Assembly (NCBI GenBank): GCA_965646445.1
Contig: CBFFZW010000008.1
Span: 32,170-96,169 of the forward strand
Source: UBA11524 sp965646445
Lineage (GTDB): Bacteria > Bacillota > Clostridia > Christensenellales > Aristaeellaceae
Length of the DNA: 64,000 nt
Direction: 5' to 3'
Each line of letters begins with the position of its first letter. The stretch's first letter is position 1. The notes under the pieces were generated by a model. It was given only the letters and a program-made list of their open reading frames with translations. It searched no databases and was not told where the DNA came from. Positions 46,885-55,932 of the stretch are shown one piece after another. The translations under genes and the position numbers were made by a program.

Positions 46885-48165
46885 TTATTTCTTCTGCGTG
46901 TTGTTTTCAATCTTCCGCTTCGTCTTGCTTTCATAGAGAAAATGGTCGGCGTTCACGTCCAGGCGGAAGGAGCCGTCCCGGATATAGCCGCTCGCCGCGC
47001 TCTGCTTCGCCGCCTGCTTCAGCTGCCCCTTCAGCGCGCCGACCACCGCCAGCGCGATGATGATTGCAGCCACAGCGCCGATCAGCAGCGAGCCGCTGCC
47101 CAGCGCGTCCATCAGCGCAAGAATCAGCGCCGCGACGCCGAAAACGCCGGCGAACACGCCGCCGCCCCACAAAAGCGACTTCTTCTTGTCGGCGGGCACG
47201 TCGCACGTCAGCTTGCCGGTCTGGCCGTTGACGGCGAAGGTATAGGTTTTGCCTTCCTTTACGGTCGTCATCAGCCACACGGGCAGCAGCGCGGGCGTCG
47301 CGCTGCCGCGCTCCGTAGTGATGCGTCGGCTGCGCTCGCTGACCGTGTCGTAATCCCGCACGGTATCGCGCATGGTCTGCTCCACGCTGCGCTCCACGCG
47401 CTCCACGGCGCGCTTTTCGCACGCGTCGCTGTCCGCGTCCGCGTGATCCGCCATGGCTCCGGCCAGAACGGCGCTCTGGAAGGGGATGGCGGCGCTCAGA
47501 TCGTAGGGCTCGAGCGATTCGGTGAGCTTGTCGTCCATCTTGACGCTGCCGTCCACCGGAATGTTTTCAAAGCGCATGCCGCCCCGGCGGCGCACAAGAT
47601 AGTGCTTCGTTCGGGTGATTTCCCACTCGCCCTTTTGCTCCGTGCGCACCTTTTCCGCGTCGTACACCATGTCGGCGCGCGCGTCGCAGCTGAAAAGCCA
47701 GTAGGGAACGTACAGCCGGCGCATCTCCGAAATGCGGTTGCGGCCGTTGAGGAAAATGTTGGGCAGCAGGCGCTTGCCCTTGAAATAATCTTCAAACTGC
47801 TTCTGCGCCTGCTCCTTCGTGACGACGAAGGGCACCACCTTTTCAGGTTTCACGCTGCCCTCGATGCGGTCGGGCAGGATCGTGGGGCTGCCGCAGTACG
47901 GACATTCGGCGGCGGTGGTGGTATCCTCGGTGATCAGTTCCGCGCCGCAGTTCTTGCAGAGATAGGCCTGCACGCCCTCCTCCGCCCGAAAGCCCTCCTT
48001 TGGGCGCTCGAAGGAAATCTGCTCGCCGCTCTCGGACGCGTTCAGCATTTCCAGCGCTTCCGGCTCGTAGCTGTTGCCGCAGGCGGCGCATTCCAGCCTG
48101 CCGCTTTCGCCGCTGAACTTGAGCGGGCCGCCGCAGCAGGGGCAGTTGTAACTGGCAGTACTCAT
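46885..48165 (-). CDS. Zinc-ribbon protein with C-terminal membrane segments (YdjG-like)
   Basis: A 426-residue protein starting with two Cys4 zinc ribbons (CPCCGG/CAACG and CKNCGAEL/CPYCGS), a middle domain with VPFVVTKEQAQKQFEDYFKGKRLLPN and VPYWLFSCDARADMVYDAEK, and two transmembrane segments (about 350-395, LLWGGGVFAGVFGVAALILALMDAL and LLIGAVAAIIIALAVVGAL). The layout resembles B. subtilis YdjG, part of a membrane-stress operon; such proteins are often mislabelled as helicases because of the ribbons. It lies directly before the SPFH gene. Confidence 0.85.
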   Translation of the reverse strand: MSTASYNCPCCGGPLKFSGESGRLECAACGNSYEPEALEMLNASESGEQISFERPKEGFRAEEGVQAYLCKNCGAELITEDTTTAAECPYCGSPTILPDRIEGSVKPEKVVPFVVTKEQAQKQFEDYFKGKRLLPNIFLNGRNRISEMRRLYVPYWLFSCDARADMVYDAEKVRTEQKGEWEITRTKHYLVRRRGGMRFENIPVDGSVKMDDKLTESLEPYDLSAAIPFQSAVLAGAMADHADADSDACEKRAVERVERSVEQTMRDTVRDYDTVSERSRRITTERGSATPALLPVWLMTTVKEGKTYTFAVNGQTGKLTCDVPADKKKSLLWGGGVFAGVFGVAALILALMDALGSGSLLIGAVAAIIIALAVVGALKGQLKQAAKQSAASGYIRDGSFRLDVNADHFLYESKTKRKIENNTQKK

Positions 48166-48189
48166 GGTTCGTCCTTCTTTCGTTCAAAA

Positions 48190-48927
48190 TTATTCCGTCC
48201 GGGCCTCATATACTCTCTCGCACAGCTCGACGCACTGATTGCGCAGCAGCGCCTCGATGTGATCGTCCACATTCTCGACCCCCTGCTGCTCCAGCGCGAT
48301 CCGCTGCTGCTCCAGCCAGAGCGTGAAGAACGCCTGAGAGGAGGCCACGGCGGCGCGATCCTTCTCCATGGAGAGGTCGATCCACTCCGTGTAGAGATCG
48401 TTGAGCTCGTTCGTCCACTTTTCCAGCCCCGGCAGCGACTGATTGGCGGCCAGCTGGGCATGGAAGCCGCACAGCTCGACGTGCTCGTCGCCCGAATCCG
48501 TCGTGTAGCGATGGCAGTAGGCAGGGTAATCGCCGTAGCTGTCGCCGTAATCTTCGCCGTAGTCATCATTGCCATACGGATTGTACCCCGGCACGAAGCC
48601 CGCGGTCTGGGGCTCCATTTCGTCGTCGGGCACGGTGTAGCCGTTTTCCTCCATAATCCGGAGCCAGCAGGCATAGAGTGAATCGATGGTTCGGTCGTCG
48701 GCTACGCCGGTCTGCTCGAGCAGCGCGTATTCCTGAAACCACTTCACGGCCTTTTCGGTGTTGCCGCCGAATACGCCGTCCGGCTCTTCAAAGATGAATC
48801 CGGTGTCCCAGAGCATCTGCTGAAGCTCGCGAACTTCCTCGCCGCGGTCGCCCCGTCTGAGATCGGCCAGGGCGGAGGCGGGAAACAGAAACATGAGAAC
48901 CAGCAGGAGGCCGATGATTCTTTTCAT
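48190..48927 (-). CDS. Secreted peptidoglycan-binding-domain protein
   Basis: A 245-residue protein with a signal peptide (cut after ASALA), a PG_binding_1-type domain at about 25-85 (RRGDRGEEVRELQQMLWDTGFI, DGVFGGNTEKAVKWFQ), an acidic Tyr/Asp/Gly-rich stretch (GNDDYGEDYGDSYGDY) and a helical C-terminal region with ELNDLYTEWID and QCVELCERV. It should bind the wall. The C-terminal region resembles the remnant at 54605-54907. GGAAGTGC lies before the start. Confidence 0.85.
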   Translation of the reverse strand: MKRIIGLLLVLMFLFPASALADLRRGDRGEEVRELQQMLWDTGFIFEEPDGVFGGNTEKAVKWFQEYALLEQTGVADDRTIDSLYACWLRIMEENGYTVPDDEMEPQTAGFVPGYNPYGNDDYGEDYGDSYGDYPAYCHRYTTDSGDEHVELCGFHAQLAANQSLPGLEKWTNELNDLYTEWIDLSMEKDRAAVASSQAFFTLWLEQQRIALEQQGVENVDDHIEALLRNQCVELCERVYEARTE

Positions 48928-49133
48928 GGCTGCACTTCCTTTCGTCAGGTCGTTGAGGCAGCGCCGCGCAAATGCGGCTGCCGGGCGGCGAATGCTTTTC
49001 CGTCGGATGCAGACGCAGATTTAGAAGGCTTACCGGAGGAAAACCGGGGAATCTGCATGCCGCAGGCGGTGGAAAAACAGCGCCGGACGCGCCGCCGAAT
49101 CGGTCGGCGCCGCCTTAATGGTCGAGTCTTCCG

Positions 49134-49649
49134 TCATTGCCCGCGCGGCTGGTCGCAGTATCTGCAGCGCATGGGGCCGCCCCTTCGGGCGAGGTTTTTC
49201 GCGCCGCAGCTCGCGCAGACCCACTGCACGAGAGCGCCCTCGGGCATATACAGTCCTACCGTGCGGTTTTCCGTGTCGATCCTCAGATTCTGCAGGTATC
49301 CTTTGCCGATGAGCGATTGGAGCTGCTCAAGGGCCCTGCCGGAGGAGAGGACGGTTTCAAGCCGGTCAAAGGTCAGGCTCTCCTCCGTCAGCGGGAGCAG
49401 CGCCCCCGCGATGCGGTGCGCGCAGGCTCTGCGGTATGCGCGGTGAAGAATGCGAAAGACCGGCGTGGCGAGCGCGGCGAAGATGAGAATACCCATCACG
49501 CCGGCCAGCGTTTTCCCCTGGGAAAACATCTTGACCGTCGAGGATACGGTCGCCGCCGCAAAGATGGCGCAGACCAGCGCAGCGGGGAGATCCGTTTTTT
49601 TCCGGGCAGCGGCCTTTGCGGTCAGATACGGATTCGTGCTGTTCGTCAT
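49134..49649 (-). CDS. Small membrane protein with C-terminal zinc ribbon
   Basis: A 171-residue protein with two transmembrane segments (DLPAALVCAIFAAATVSSTV and LAGVMGILIFAALATPVFRIL), a winged-helix-like part (EESLTFDRLETVLSSGRALEQLQSLIGKGYLQNLRID) and a zinc ribbon (CASCGAKN/CRYCDQ). Its ATG overlaps the preceding stop by ATGA. It belongs to the envelope cluster. No named family. The stretch 48928-49133 downstream shows only GC-rich inverted repeats. Confidence 0.78.
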   Translation of the reverse strand: MTNSTNPYLTAKAAARKKTDLPAALVCAIFAAATVSSTVKMFSQGKTLAGVMGILIFAALATPVFRILHRAYRRACAHRIAGALLPLTEESLTFDRLETVLSSGRALEQLQSLIGKGYLQNLRIDTENRTVGLYMPEGALVQWVCASCGAKNLARRGGPMRCRYCDQPRGQ

Positions 49650-50197
49650 TGCGCGTCTACCGCCGCCTGACAGGCTTCAAACGCCTCGTAGGGATCGTCG
49701 CCGTCGAGCACCGCCAGGATGCCCTCGCCGTAGTCCTCCATATAGCTCTGGGGCATGGCGAACAGGTAAAACAGCTCGTTCTCCCCGGGGATGACGTCCT
49801 CCACCAGATTGCAGGAGCGGCAGGAGACGTAGACCTTGTCCGTGTCGAGCTCGACGCGGAACTGCGCATAGTAGATCTCGTTGTTGGCCAGCGCGGCGAA
49901 CACCGCCATCTTCTCAAAGACCTCCCCGGTTCCCTGCACCGGCGCGTCCGCGGACACGGCCAGCATGTCGTCGTAGATGTAAACCGTCATGTAGACATAT
50001 TCCATCGAGTTCTCGACGGCAAAGGGCACCGTAAACGTATAGTCGTCGTATTCATAGGGGAATTCATTCTCTTCCAGAAAGCTCTTCACCAGACCGACCA
50101 TCTGATCCTCCTTGCTCATCGGAGAGGAATCGGCGAGGGCGGCGGAAAAGGAAAGCGTCAGCAGCGCGGCCAACAGGAAAGCGATCATTTTCTTCAT
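49646..50197 (-). CDS. Secreted protein, possibly YbjN-like fold
   Basis: A 183-residue protein with a signal peptide (cut after SAALA). The mature part (FLEENEFPYEYDDYTFTVPF, YMTVYIYDDMLAVSADAPVQ, FEKMAVFAALANNEIYYAQFRVELDTDKVYV) has the alternating strands and helices of YbjN or type III secretion-chaperone-like folds, a tentative assignment. GAGGAGG precedes the start. It is coupled to the downstream membrane-protein gene. Confidence 0.72.
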   Translation of the reverse strand: MKKMIAFLLAALLTLSFSAALADSSPMSKEDQMVGLVKSFLEENEFPYEYDDYTFTVPFAVENSMEYVYMTVYIYDDMLAVSADAPVQGTGEVFEKMAVFAALANNEIYYAQFRVELDTDKVYVSCRSCNLVEDVIPGENELFYLFAMPQSYMEDYGEGILAVLDGDDPYEAFEACQAAVDAQ

Positions 50198-50289
50198 GAG
50201 AAAGTCCTCCTCTTTTATTCAGTAAGAATCAAAGCTCGAAGGGAGCCGCGCCGCCGCGCTCATTCTCGGCGGCGCGGGAGGAAAAGCGC

Positions 50290-53200
50290 TTATTGCGCGG
50301 AGTCTTCGGGTGCAAAATGCATCAGCATGGAGCCGAAGTAATCCACGTCGAAGCCCTTTTCCGTGGGCACGAGGTTCAGCGACTGGGTGTAATAGTCGAT
50401 GACGACGCCGTCGACCTCGCCCGCCTCCGTGGGAACCCTGCCGTAGGCCCAGGTCAGGCCGGGAATGTCCGAATCCGCCATGACGAAGGTCACCGCGCCG
50501 TCCTCCTGGAGCAAAATGGAGTATTCAAAATTCCCCATCTGCTCGGCGGTCATGTTGTAGCCGTTCACATCCGCATCCGTCATGACATACTTCTTTCCAA
50601 TCATGACTTCAGCGCCGCTGACGGCGGACTCGGGAGCGGCCGCCGGTTCGGGAGTGACCTCGGGAGCGGGCTCCTCGGTGACCTCGGGAACGGGTTCCGC
50701 GGTGATCTCGGGAGCGGGCTCCGCGGCGGGCGCTTCGGGCGCGTCGCCGGTGCGCTCGTACCAGAGGGTGATATCGCTCATCTCCAGAAAGAGCGTTCCG
50801 TCCTCGCGCAGCGTGACGGCGGACTCTTCGTCCAGTACGGAAACGAGCAGCGTGCAGCCGTCCATGCGGCAGGTCAGGCCGTCCAGCAGGATGCCCTGAA
50901 GGGTCAGGTCGCAGGCGTCGCCGTAGACAACCAGCGTGTCGCCGGCCATTTCCGCGACATCGGCGGGCAGCGTCACGCCTTCCGCGATGACGCGCGCCAG
51001 CGTCCATACGCCCTTGAAATCGTCGATCGCGGCGCTCTCGTCTATGGCCGGGACGGTCTCGGCCGACGCTTCGGGTTTCTCACGGCTCAGCGTCATGGTC
51101 ACGCCGTCTTCGGAAACGACGAGCATACCGTCCTGCAGCGCAATGCCCACGCCGTCCGCCGTGAGCACGCCGTCCTGCATGGAGCACTGTATGCTCTCGC
51201 CTTCGCCGTTCATGTTCATTTCAGCCGCGCCGTCCGCGCCGATGGTGAGGGTCAGTTCCATGCCCATGTCGGCCAGCGGATAGGAGGTTCCCTCCACCTC
51301 CATGCTCACGCCGTACCATGCGCCCAGATATTCCTCTGGAATGGCGGCGGTCTGCGCGGCTTCGGGCTCAGGTTCGGGTTTGGGCTCCGGCTCGGCTTCG
51401 GGTTCAGGCTCGGCTTCCGGCTCCGGCTCGACTTCGGGTTCAGGTTCGGCTTCCGGCGCGGCTTCCGTTTCGGGAGCGGCCGGCGCGGCGATTTCCACGC
51501 TCGCGTCCAGCTTCAACTCGGGCAGCAGCGCGGTCACATCGGGCAGAGCGGGCAGCGCGTGGGCGCATCCTTCGGTGCTGACGGTGACCTCGCTGGGATT
51601 CTCGCTCCAGCTCTGGCAGTTCTGGGCGTGCCTGAGGTTCTCCTCGCTCATGCCCTCGGGCACACGCACAGTCAGCTTGGGCGCAACGTTCATCATCAGT
51701 CCCATGGGAGACGCGGTCAGGTCGCAGCCGTCGAAGCAGATCTCGGAGAGATTCGGGCAGCTGATGATGCAGTTTTCGCCGAAGAGCCTGACCTTGTCGG
51801 TGAAGTGCAGGCTGGTCAGGCTCTGACACTCGGCGAACGCGCCGTATTCGACGCTCTCCACATCGGCCACGAAGGAGGTCAGCCCGGAGAAGCCGAACGC
51901 CTGCTGGCCGATTTTCACGAGATGCTCGCCGAAGTACAGATTGCCCAGCGGGCCCGCGCTGTCGAAGGCGTAGTTGCCGATCTCGCGCACGCCGTTGACG
52001 AAGATCACATTATTCAGGCTGCGGCAGAGCATGAACTGACTGCCGCCGGTGCTCTCAAGGGGCGCGTAGCAGACGAAGGTCTCCAGCTGCTGGCAGTAGG
52101 CGAGCATCATGTCCGGCAGCTCCCGGATGGTCTCGGGCAGCACCAGCGTGCGCAGATGCACCCACTCGGTGCGGTTGGTCTCCACAGAGGAATCGGTGTA
52201 GTCGTGGCAGGAATCAAAGGCGTTGTAGTTTGCAAAGCCCACGACGGTCACGCCGTCGATCTGCCGCGGCACGACAACGTCCACGTCGGTTCCGATGTAG
52301 GCGGAGATCAGGCCGGTCTCCGGATCAAACTCGAAGTTCCCGGCGGGAGTCGGCTCGAAGGGCATCTTCACGAATTTGCTCGCCTCGCCCTCGCGCAGCA
52401 TGGGGTCGTACCACGGGCGGCTGAGCGTCTCGTTCCATGCGGCAAGCTGATCGTTGGTCGCGTCGGCGGGCAGACGGAGCTCGGCGCTCGTACCCTCGAC
52501 GGCGGAAAGCGGGAAGCTGCCGGCGGTGGGAATGACCAGCTGTTTCAGCTTTGTGTTCGCGAAGGCTCTCTCGCCCACGGAAGCGGAGGAGCTCAGGCGT
52601 ACGCTCTCCAGCGCGGAGCCCTCGAAAGCGCCGTCGCCGACGTCGGCGGCCTGCGGCAGGTCGATGCTCGTCAGCGCGGTATTGGCAAACGCGCCCGTGC
52701 CGACGACGGTCACATTTGTCAGATCGGCGGCGTTCAGCGCCGTATTCGCAAAAGAGCTCTCGCCGATCTCGGTCACGCCCGCGCCCAGCGTGAGCGTGGT
52801 CACGCCGCTGCCCTCGAACATATGCGCCGGGACAGCGCCGCTCTCAATGGTCACCTCGCTCAGATTGGGCATATTGGCGAACACGCCCGCGGGAATGAGC
52901 GCGGGATCGCACTTGACCACCAGCTTCTTGAGCCCGGTCAGGCCGTCCAGCGCGCCCTCGCCGATGGTGGTCAGCGAATCGGGCAGGGTCAGCTCCTCCA
53001 GCTGCGTGCAGCCGGCGAACGCCCGCGCGCCGATGTCGGTCACCGAGTCGAACAGATCCACATCCCGGATGGAGCTGTTCATGAAGGCCTCCGCGCCGAT
53101 TGTGGTGAACACATCGTTGTGCGCGACGGAGAAGTACTCGATGGTCTGGCTGTCCTTGAACACGCCGTCGCCCAACCCGACCACCGGCTCCTTCGAGACG

Positions 53201-54579
53201 GTAAGGTGGGGATGAATGCGCGTCTGCGAGCCGGTGTACTCGGTCAGCACGCAGTTTTCATAGGTATAGGAACCCTTTTCGGGCGACTGGGCGGTGGGAT
53301 CCTGAGCGCGCCAGACGCGGCAGGGAATCCCCAGCGCATCCACATAGGCCTGCCACTGCTCCATCTCCTGACGGCTGCCGTGGGCGTTCAGGTCGATGTC
53401 GTACAGATAATCGCAGCCCGCGAAGACGTTCTCGCCCAGCGTGGGCGCGGTCGGGCTTTCCAGAACGATGTACTGGATGTTGTAGTCGCCCTTGAAGGCG
53501 TTGGAGCCGATGGACTCCAGCGTAGAGGGCAGATAGAGATCGGCGCCCATGTTGGTGCAGGATTCAAACGCGTTCTCGCCGATGGACTTGAGCCCCTCGG
53601 GCAGCTCCAGAAAGCCCTTGATGCCGGCAAAATAGAACGCGTAATCGCCGATGCTCTCCACGCTCGTCAGCTCCAGCACGCTGCTCTTATAGGCGTTGTA
53701 GAAGGCGTTGCTGCCGATGGTCTTCAGCGTGGAGGGGAATTTCACGCGGCCCAGCGTTTCGCAGTTGTAGAACGCGCTGTCGCCGATGGTTTCCAGTCCC
53801 TCGGGCAGCTCCAAAAACGCCAGATAGGAGTGGCTCGCGAAGGCCTCGGGGCCGATGGCCTTCACCGGCGCGCCGCCGATGGTCTCGGGAATGGCGAGGT
53901 AGGTGGCGTAGCCGTTGTAGGAGGTGATGGTGCCGGTGGAAGCGTCGAAGTCGAACTCCGACTCCACATAGCCGTTGTTTTCCACGACCACGGCGTTTTT
54001 GCCGCTGGTCTGGACGCTCACCGTGCTGCCGGCGTTCTCAAAGGCCGCCGTGTACGCCTCCAGCTGATCGTCCGGGACATAGGCCACCGCGTCCTCGGGA
54101 AGGATGCTGAAGCAGTCCATGTCGATCGCCGGGCACACGCCCTCGAAGGTGATCTTGCGCAGCGCGTCGCAGAATCTGAACGAGGTGTCGCCGATGTAGC
54201 GCACGCCCGCGGGAATAGTGATCTCGGTCAGCGCGCCGCAGCTGAAGAAATTCATGCGGTTGATGACCACAAGGCTCTGGGGCAGCGTAACGCTGGTCAG
54301 ATTTTCGCACGAGGAGACGGCGTTGCTGCGAAGCTCCAGCACCGTCTCGGGCAGCGTCAGAGACGTGATCGTATCGCCCTTGAACACACTGACGCCGATC
54401 ACGTCCACCGTGAAGCCGTCGATTTCCGCGGGCACGACCACGTCGCCGCCCGCGCCGTCATAGCCGCGGAGTATGGCGTAGTTCGCGTCATAATTCCAGT
54501 CGGTGGATTCGGCCAATGCGGGTATCCAGAGAACCAGCATCAGCAGGGAGAGAACCAGGATTAGCGATCTTTTCATCAT
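50290..54579 (-). CDS. BspA-type leucine-rich repeat surface protein
   Basis: A 1,429-residue secreted protein. The signal peptide ends at WIPALA. About 1,000 residues of BspA/LRR_5-type repeats follow (units such as VTSIGDYAFY, LELPEGLKSIGENAFESC, YLPSTLESIGSNAF), interrupted by non-repeat segments beginning FDFDASTGTITSYNG. A Glu/Pro/Ala repeat (EPEPEAEPEPEAEPEP) near residue 1,050 acts as a stalk, then three lipocalin-like beta domains (LGAWYGVSMEVEG, FKGVWTLARVIAEG, IGKKYVMTDADVNG). BspA proteins bind host or wall proteins. There is no LPXTG sorting signal, so attachment is unclear. GGAGGG precedes the chosen ATG. Confidence 0.92.
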   Translation of the reverse strand: MMKRSLILVLSLLMLVLWIPALAESTDWNYDANYAILRGYDGAGGDVVVPAEIDGFTVDVIGVSVFKGDTITSLTLPETVLELRSNAVSSCENLTSVTLPQSLVVINRMNFFSCGALTEITIPAGVRYIGDTSFRFCDALRKITFEGVCPAIDMDCFSILPEDAVAYVPDDQLEAYTAAFENAGSTVSVQTSGKNAVVVENNGYVESEFDFDASTGTITSYNGYATYLAIPETIGGAPVKAIGPEAFASHSYLAFLELPEGLETIGDSAFYNCETLGRVKFPSTLKTIGSNAFYNAYKSSVLELTSVESIGDYAFYFAGIKGFLELPEGLKSIGENAFESCTNMGADLYLPSTLESIGSNAFKGDYNIQYIVLESPTAPTLGENVFAGCDYLYDIDLNAHGSRQEMEQWQAYVDALGIPCRVWRAQDPTAQSPEKGSYTYENCVLTEYTGSQTRIHPHLTVSKEPVVGLGDGVFKDSQTIEYFSVAHNDVFTTIGAEAFMNSSIRDVDLFDSVTDIGARAFAGCTQLEELTLPDSLTTIGEGALDGLTGLKKLVVKCDPALIPAGVFANMPNLSEVTIESGAVPAHMFEGSGVTTLTLGAGVTEIGESSFANTALNAADLTNVTVVGTGAFANTALTSIDLPQAADVGDGAFEGSALESVRLSSSASVGERAFANTKLKQLVIPTAGSFPLSAVEGTSAELRLPADATNDQLAAWNETLSRPWYDPMLREGEASKFVKMPFEPTPAGNFEFDPETGLISAYIGTDVDVVVPRQIDGVTVVGFANYNAFDSCHDYTDSSVETNRTEWVHLRTLVLPETIRELPDMMLAYCQQLETFVCYAPLESTGGSQFMLCRSLNNVIFVNGVREIGNYAFDSAGPLGNLYFGEHLVKIGQQAFGFSGLTSFVADVESVEYGAFAECQSLTSLHFTDKVRLFGENCIISCPNLSEICFDGCDLTASPMGLMMNVAPKLTVRVPEGMSEENLRHAQNCQSWSENPSEVTVSTEGCAHALPALPDVTALLPELKLDASVEIAAPAAPETEAAPEAEPEPEVEPEPEAEPEPEAEPEPKPEPEPEAAQTAAIPEEYLGAWYGVSMEVEGTSYPLADMGMELTLTIGADGAAEMNMNGEGESIQCSMQDGVLTADGVGIALQDGMLVVSEDGVTMTLSREKPEASAETVPAIDESAAIDDFKGVWTLARVIAEGVTLPADVAEMAGDTLVVYGDACDLTLQGILLDGLTCRMDGCTLLVSVLDEESAVTLREDGTLFLEMSDITLWYERTGDAPEAPAAEPAPEITAEPVPEVTEEPAPEVTPEPAAAPESAVSGAEVMIGKKYVMTDADVNGYNMTAEQMGNFEYSILLQEDGAVTFVMADSDIPGLTWAYGRVPTEAGEVDGVVIDYYTQSLNLVPTEKGFDVDYFGSMLMHFAPEDSAQ

Positions 54580-54604
54580 TCGATACCCTCCGTCCCTGTC
54601 TGTT

Positions 54605-54907
54605 CTATTGTTCGTTATGGAGCATATTGCAAAGCGGCGCGCATTGACGCGCAAGCTCAGCGTTGATCTGCAGGGCAGCAGTCTCTTCGTCGCACTGCTG
54701 CTGAAGTACCGCCTCCTGAACCGCCGGATAGTTCATATATGTCGCCTGCGCGGCGATGATTGTCCCCCGACCTTCCGTCGGCGCCCTTTGCAGCCATTCG
54801 CTGTAAAGGCTGTTCAGCTCCGTCTTCCGCAGGGGACGAATCTGCTTTTGCGCCCGCGGTGAATTGCTCTCGTCTGCAGAAGCCAGAAGGGCGGCGGCTA
54901 TATTGCG
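54605..54907 (-). pseudogene. Gene remnant resembling the C-terminus of the PG-binding protein
   Basis: In the frame following the stop of the preceding gene, about 100 codons stay open to TAG at 54605. They begin with a signal-peptide end-like IAAALLASA, then a stretch close to the C-terminal region of the protein at 48190: ELNSLYSEWLQ against ELNDLYTEWID, and QCAPLCNML against QCVELCERV. No ATG, GTG or TTG start exists in this frame, and the ATG overlapping the previous stop (ATGA at 54911) reads a different frame. So the gene is probably frameshifted near its 5' end. Confidence 0.6.
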
Positions 54908-55408
54908 TCATAGCCAGAGGTCGTTCAGGTCGAAGCCGTATTCCTCCATCAGTTTCTCAAAGAAGTCCCTGATCGCGGAGGCCTTTTCGCTATAGCCTCT
55001 GGGAAAACAGTTGGAGCTGCTCGCATCGATAACTCCGCCGTCCTCAAAAACGACGCTCAGCGAGAAGCTCGAGCCGTCCAGCACGTCGCGGTCGATTTTA
55101 TGGCAGCCGTCCCATTCGGCCAGCCCCAGCTCCTGCACCAGCGCGGAGAACGAGGCCATGTCCTCGTCGGTCAGAGGCAGCACGTAGTGATCGTCATTGT
55201 GCAGTTCAATCCATGCGAAGCGGCCGCGCGCCGTTTCCTTGATCTGATAGCGGTTGAACTCCTCGATGCACATGCCGGAGGTGGCGTACCGGAAGGTTTG
55301 CACCGCCGGCAGATCTTCAGGTGGCGCGGCTCCGGCGAAGCACGGACACAGGCACAGCGTCAGCGCGGCAAGCAGTCCGGCGAAAATGCGCTTCCATCGT
55401 CTTTTCAT
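54908..55408 (-). CDS. Secreted protein, unknown
   Basis: A 166-residue protein with a signal peptide (RIFAGLLAALTLCLCPCFAGA). The mature domain has RYATSGMCIEEFNRYQIKETARG, HYVLPLTDEDMASFSALVQELGL, VVFEDGGVIDASSSNCFP and a C-terminal helix FFEKLMEEYGFDLNDLWL, probably one alpha/beta domain. AAAGGAG before 55408 decides the start. It lies in the envelope cluster between a receiver-like gene and the remnant. Function unknown. Confidence 0.78.
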   Translation of the reverse strand: MKRRWKRIFAGLLAALTLCLCPCFAGAAPPEDLPAVQTFRYATSGMCIEEFNRYQIKETARGRFAWIELHNDDHYVLPLTDEDMASFSALVQELGLAEWDGCHKIDRDVLDGSSFSLSVVFEDGGVIDASSSNCFPRGYSEKASAIRDFFEKLMEEYGFDLNDLWL

Positions 55409-55424
55409 GGCGATCGCTCCTTTC

Positions 55425-55811
55425 TCACAGCGCATCCAGCGCGGCGGTCAGATAGGCGGGGGTAACGGAAGCATAGAGAAAGGCGTCGATCAATCGATCC
55501 TGCCGGACGATCATCACCCGGCGCGCCAGCTCCGGATCGCTGTTCTCGTCGCACAGCAGCACGAATTTGCAGTTCGGCAGCGCTCTTCGCACGCATTCGA
55601 TCAGCTTCAGTCGGTTTTCCAGCGTGTAGGCGGGCAGACGGCTGACCTCCATCAGCAGAATATCCGCCTGCGCGGCACGGCACAGCGAGAAGGTATCGCC
55701 CGTCTTTCCGGGCAGAACCTGCTTCACGCGGAATTCCCTCGTCTCCGAAAGCGACCGCGCGACGGCCTCCGATAAAAGTGTATTTTGCATACTGACCACG
55801 ACGTCTCTCAT
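55425..55811 (-). CDS. Stand-alone pseudo-receiver with Glu at the phosphorylation site
   Basis: A 128-residue protein with the alternating beta/alpha pattern of a receiver and no output domain. The acidic pair is lost (VVVSMQNTLL where the neighbouring regulator has VMIVEDQTM), the phospho-Asp is Glu55 (ADILLMEV against LILMDV in the regulator at 55933), and the catalytic Lys is absent (FLYASVT against FWYKEEQ). Glu can mimic the phosphorylated state, so this may be a constitutive partner or decoy. AAGGGGG precedes the ATG at 55811. It follows the LuxR-type gene after a terminator. Confidence 0.72.
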   Translation of the reverse strand: MRDVVVSMQNTLLSEAVARSLSETREFRVKQVLPGKTGDTFSLCRAAQADILLMEVSRLPAYTLENRLKLIECVRRALPNCKFVLLCDENSDPELARRVMIVRQDRLIDAFLYASVTPAYLTAALDAL

Positions 55812-55894
55812 AGAATTCCCCCTTATATAATTCAGCATAGCAGAAATGAAAGCGCCGCGCATCAACCATATGGCTACTTTTTCGTCCAAAAAAC

Positions 55895-55917
55895 AAAAAA
55901 GCCGCCCGCAGGCAGCT
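55895..55917 (-). terminator. Terminator after the LuxR-type regulator gene
   Basis: On the minus strand AGCTGCC-TGC-GGGCGGC forms a short stem (one G-T pair) followed by TTTTTT. Confidence 0.65.
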
Positions 55918-55932
55918 CTTTTGCTATGATAT

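Noticed and set aside
45404..46936. A 510-codon plus-strand frame over the SPFH gene
   Set aside because: Shadow; the minus strand has the SPFH domain and zinc ribbons.
50293..54564. A 1,423-codon open frame on the plus strand opposite the BspA-like gene
   Set aside because: It mirrors the real gene in a high-GC codon context, has no ribosome binding site, and its product is His/Gly/Arg/Val-rich with no domain; the minus strand has a signal peptide and clear repeats.
54657..54911. An 84-codon frame starting at the ATGA overlap after the secreted-protein gene
   Set aside because: Its product has no signal peptide or recognisable domain, while another frame over the same bases resembles the C-terminus of the protein at 48190.
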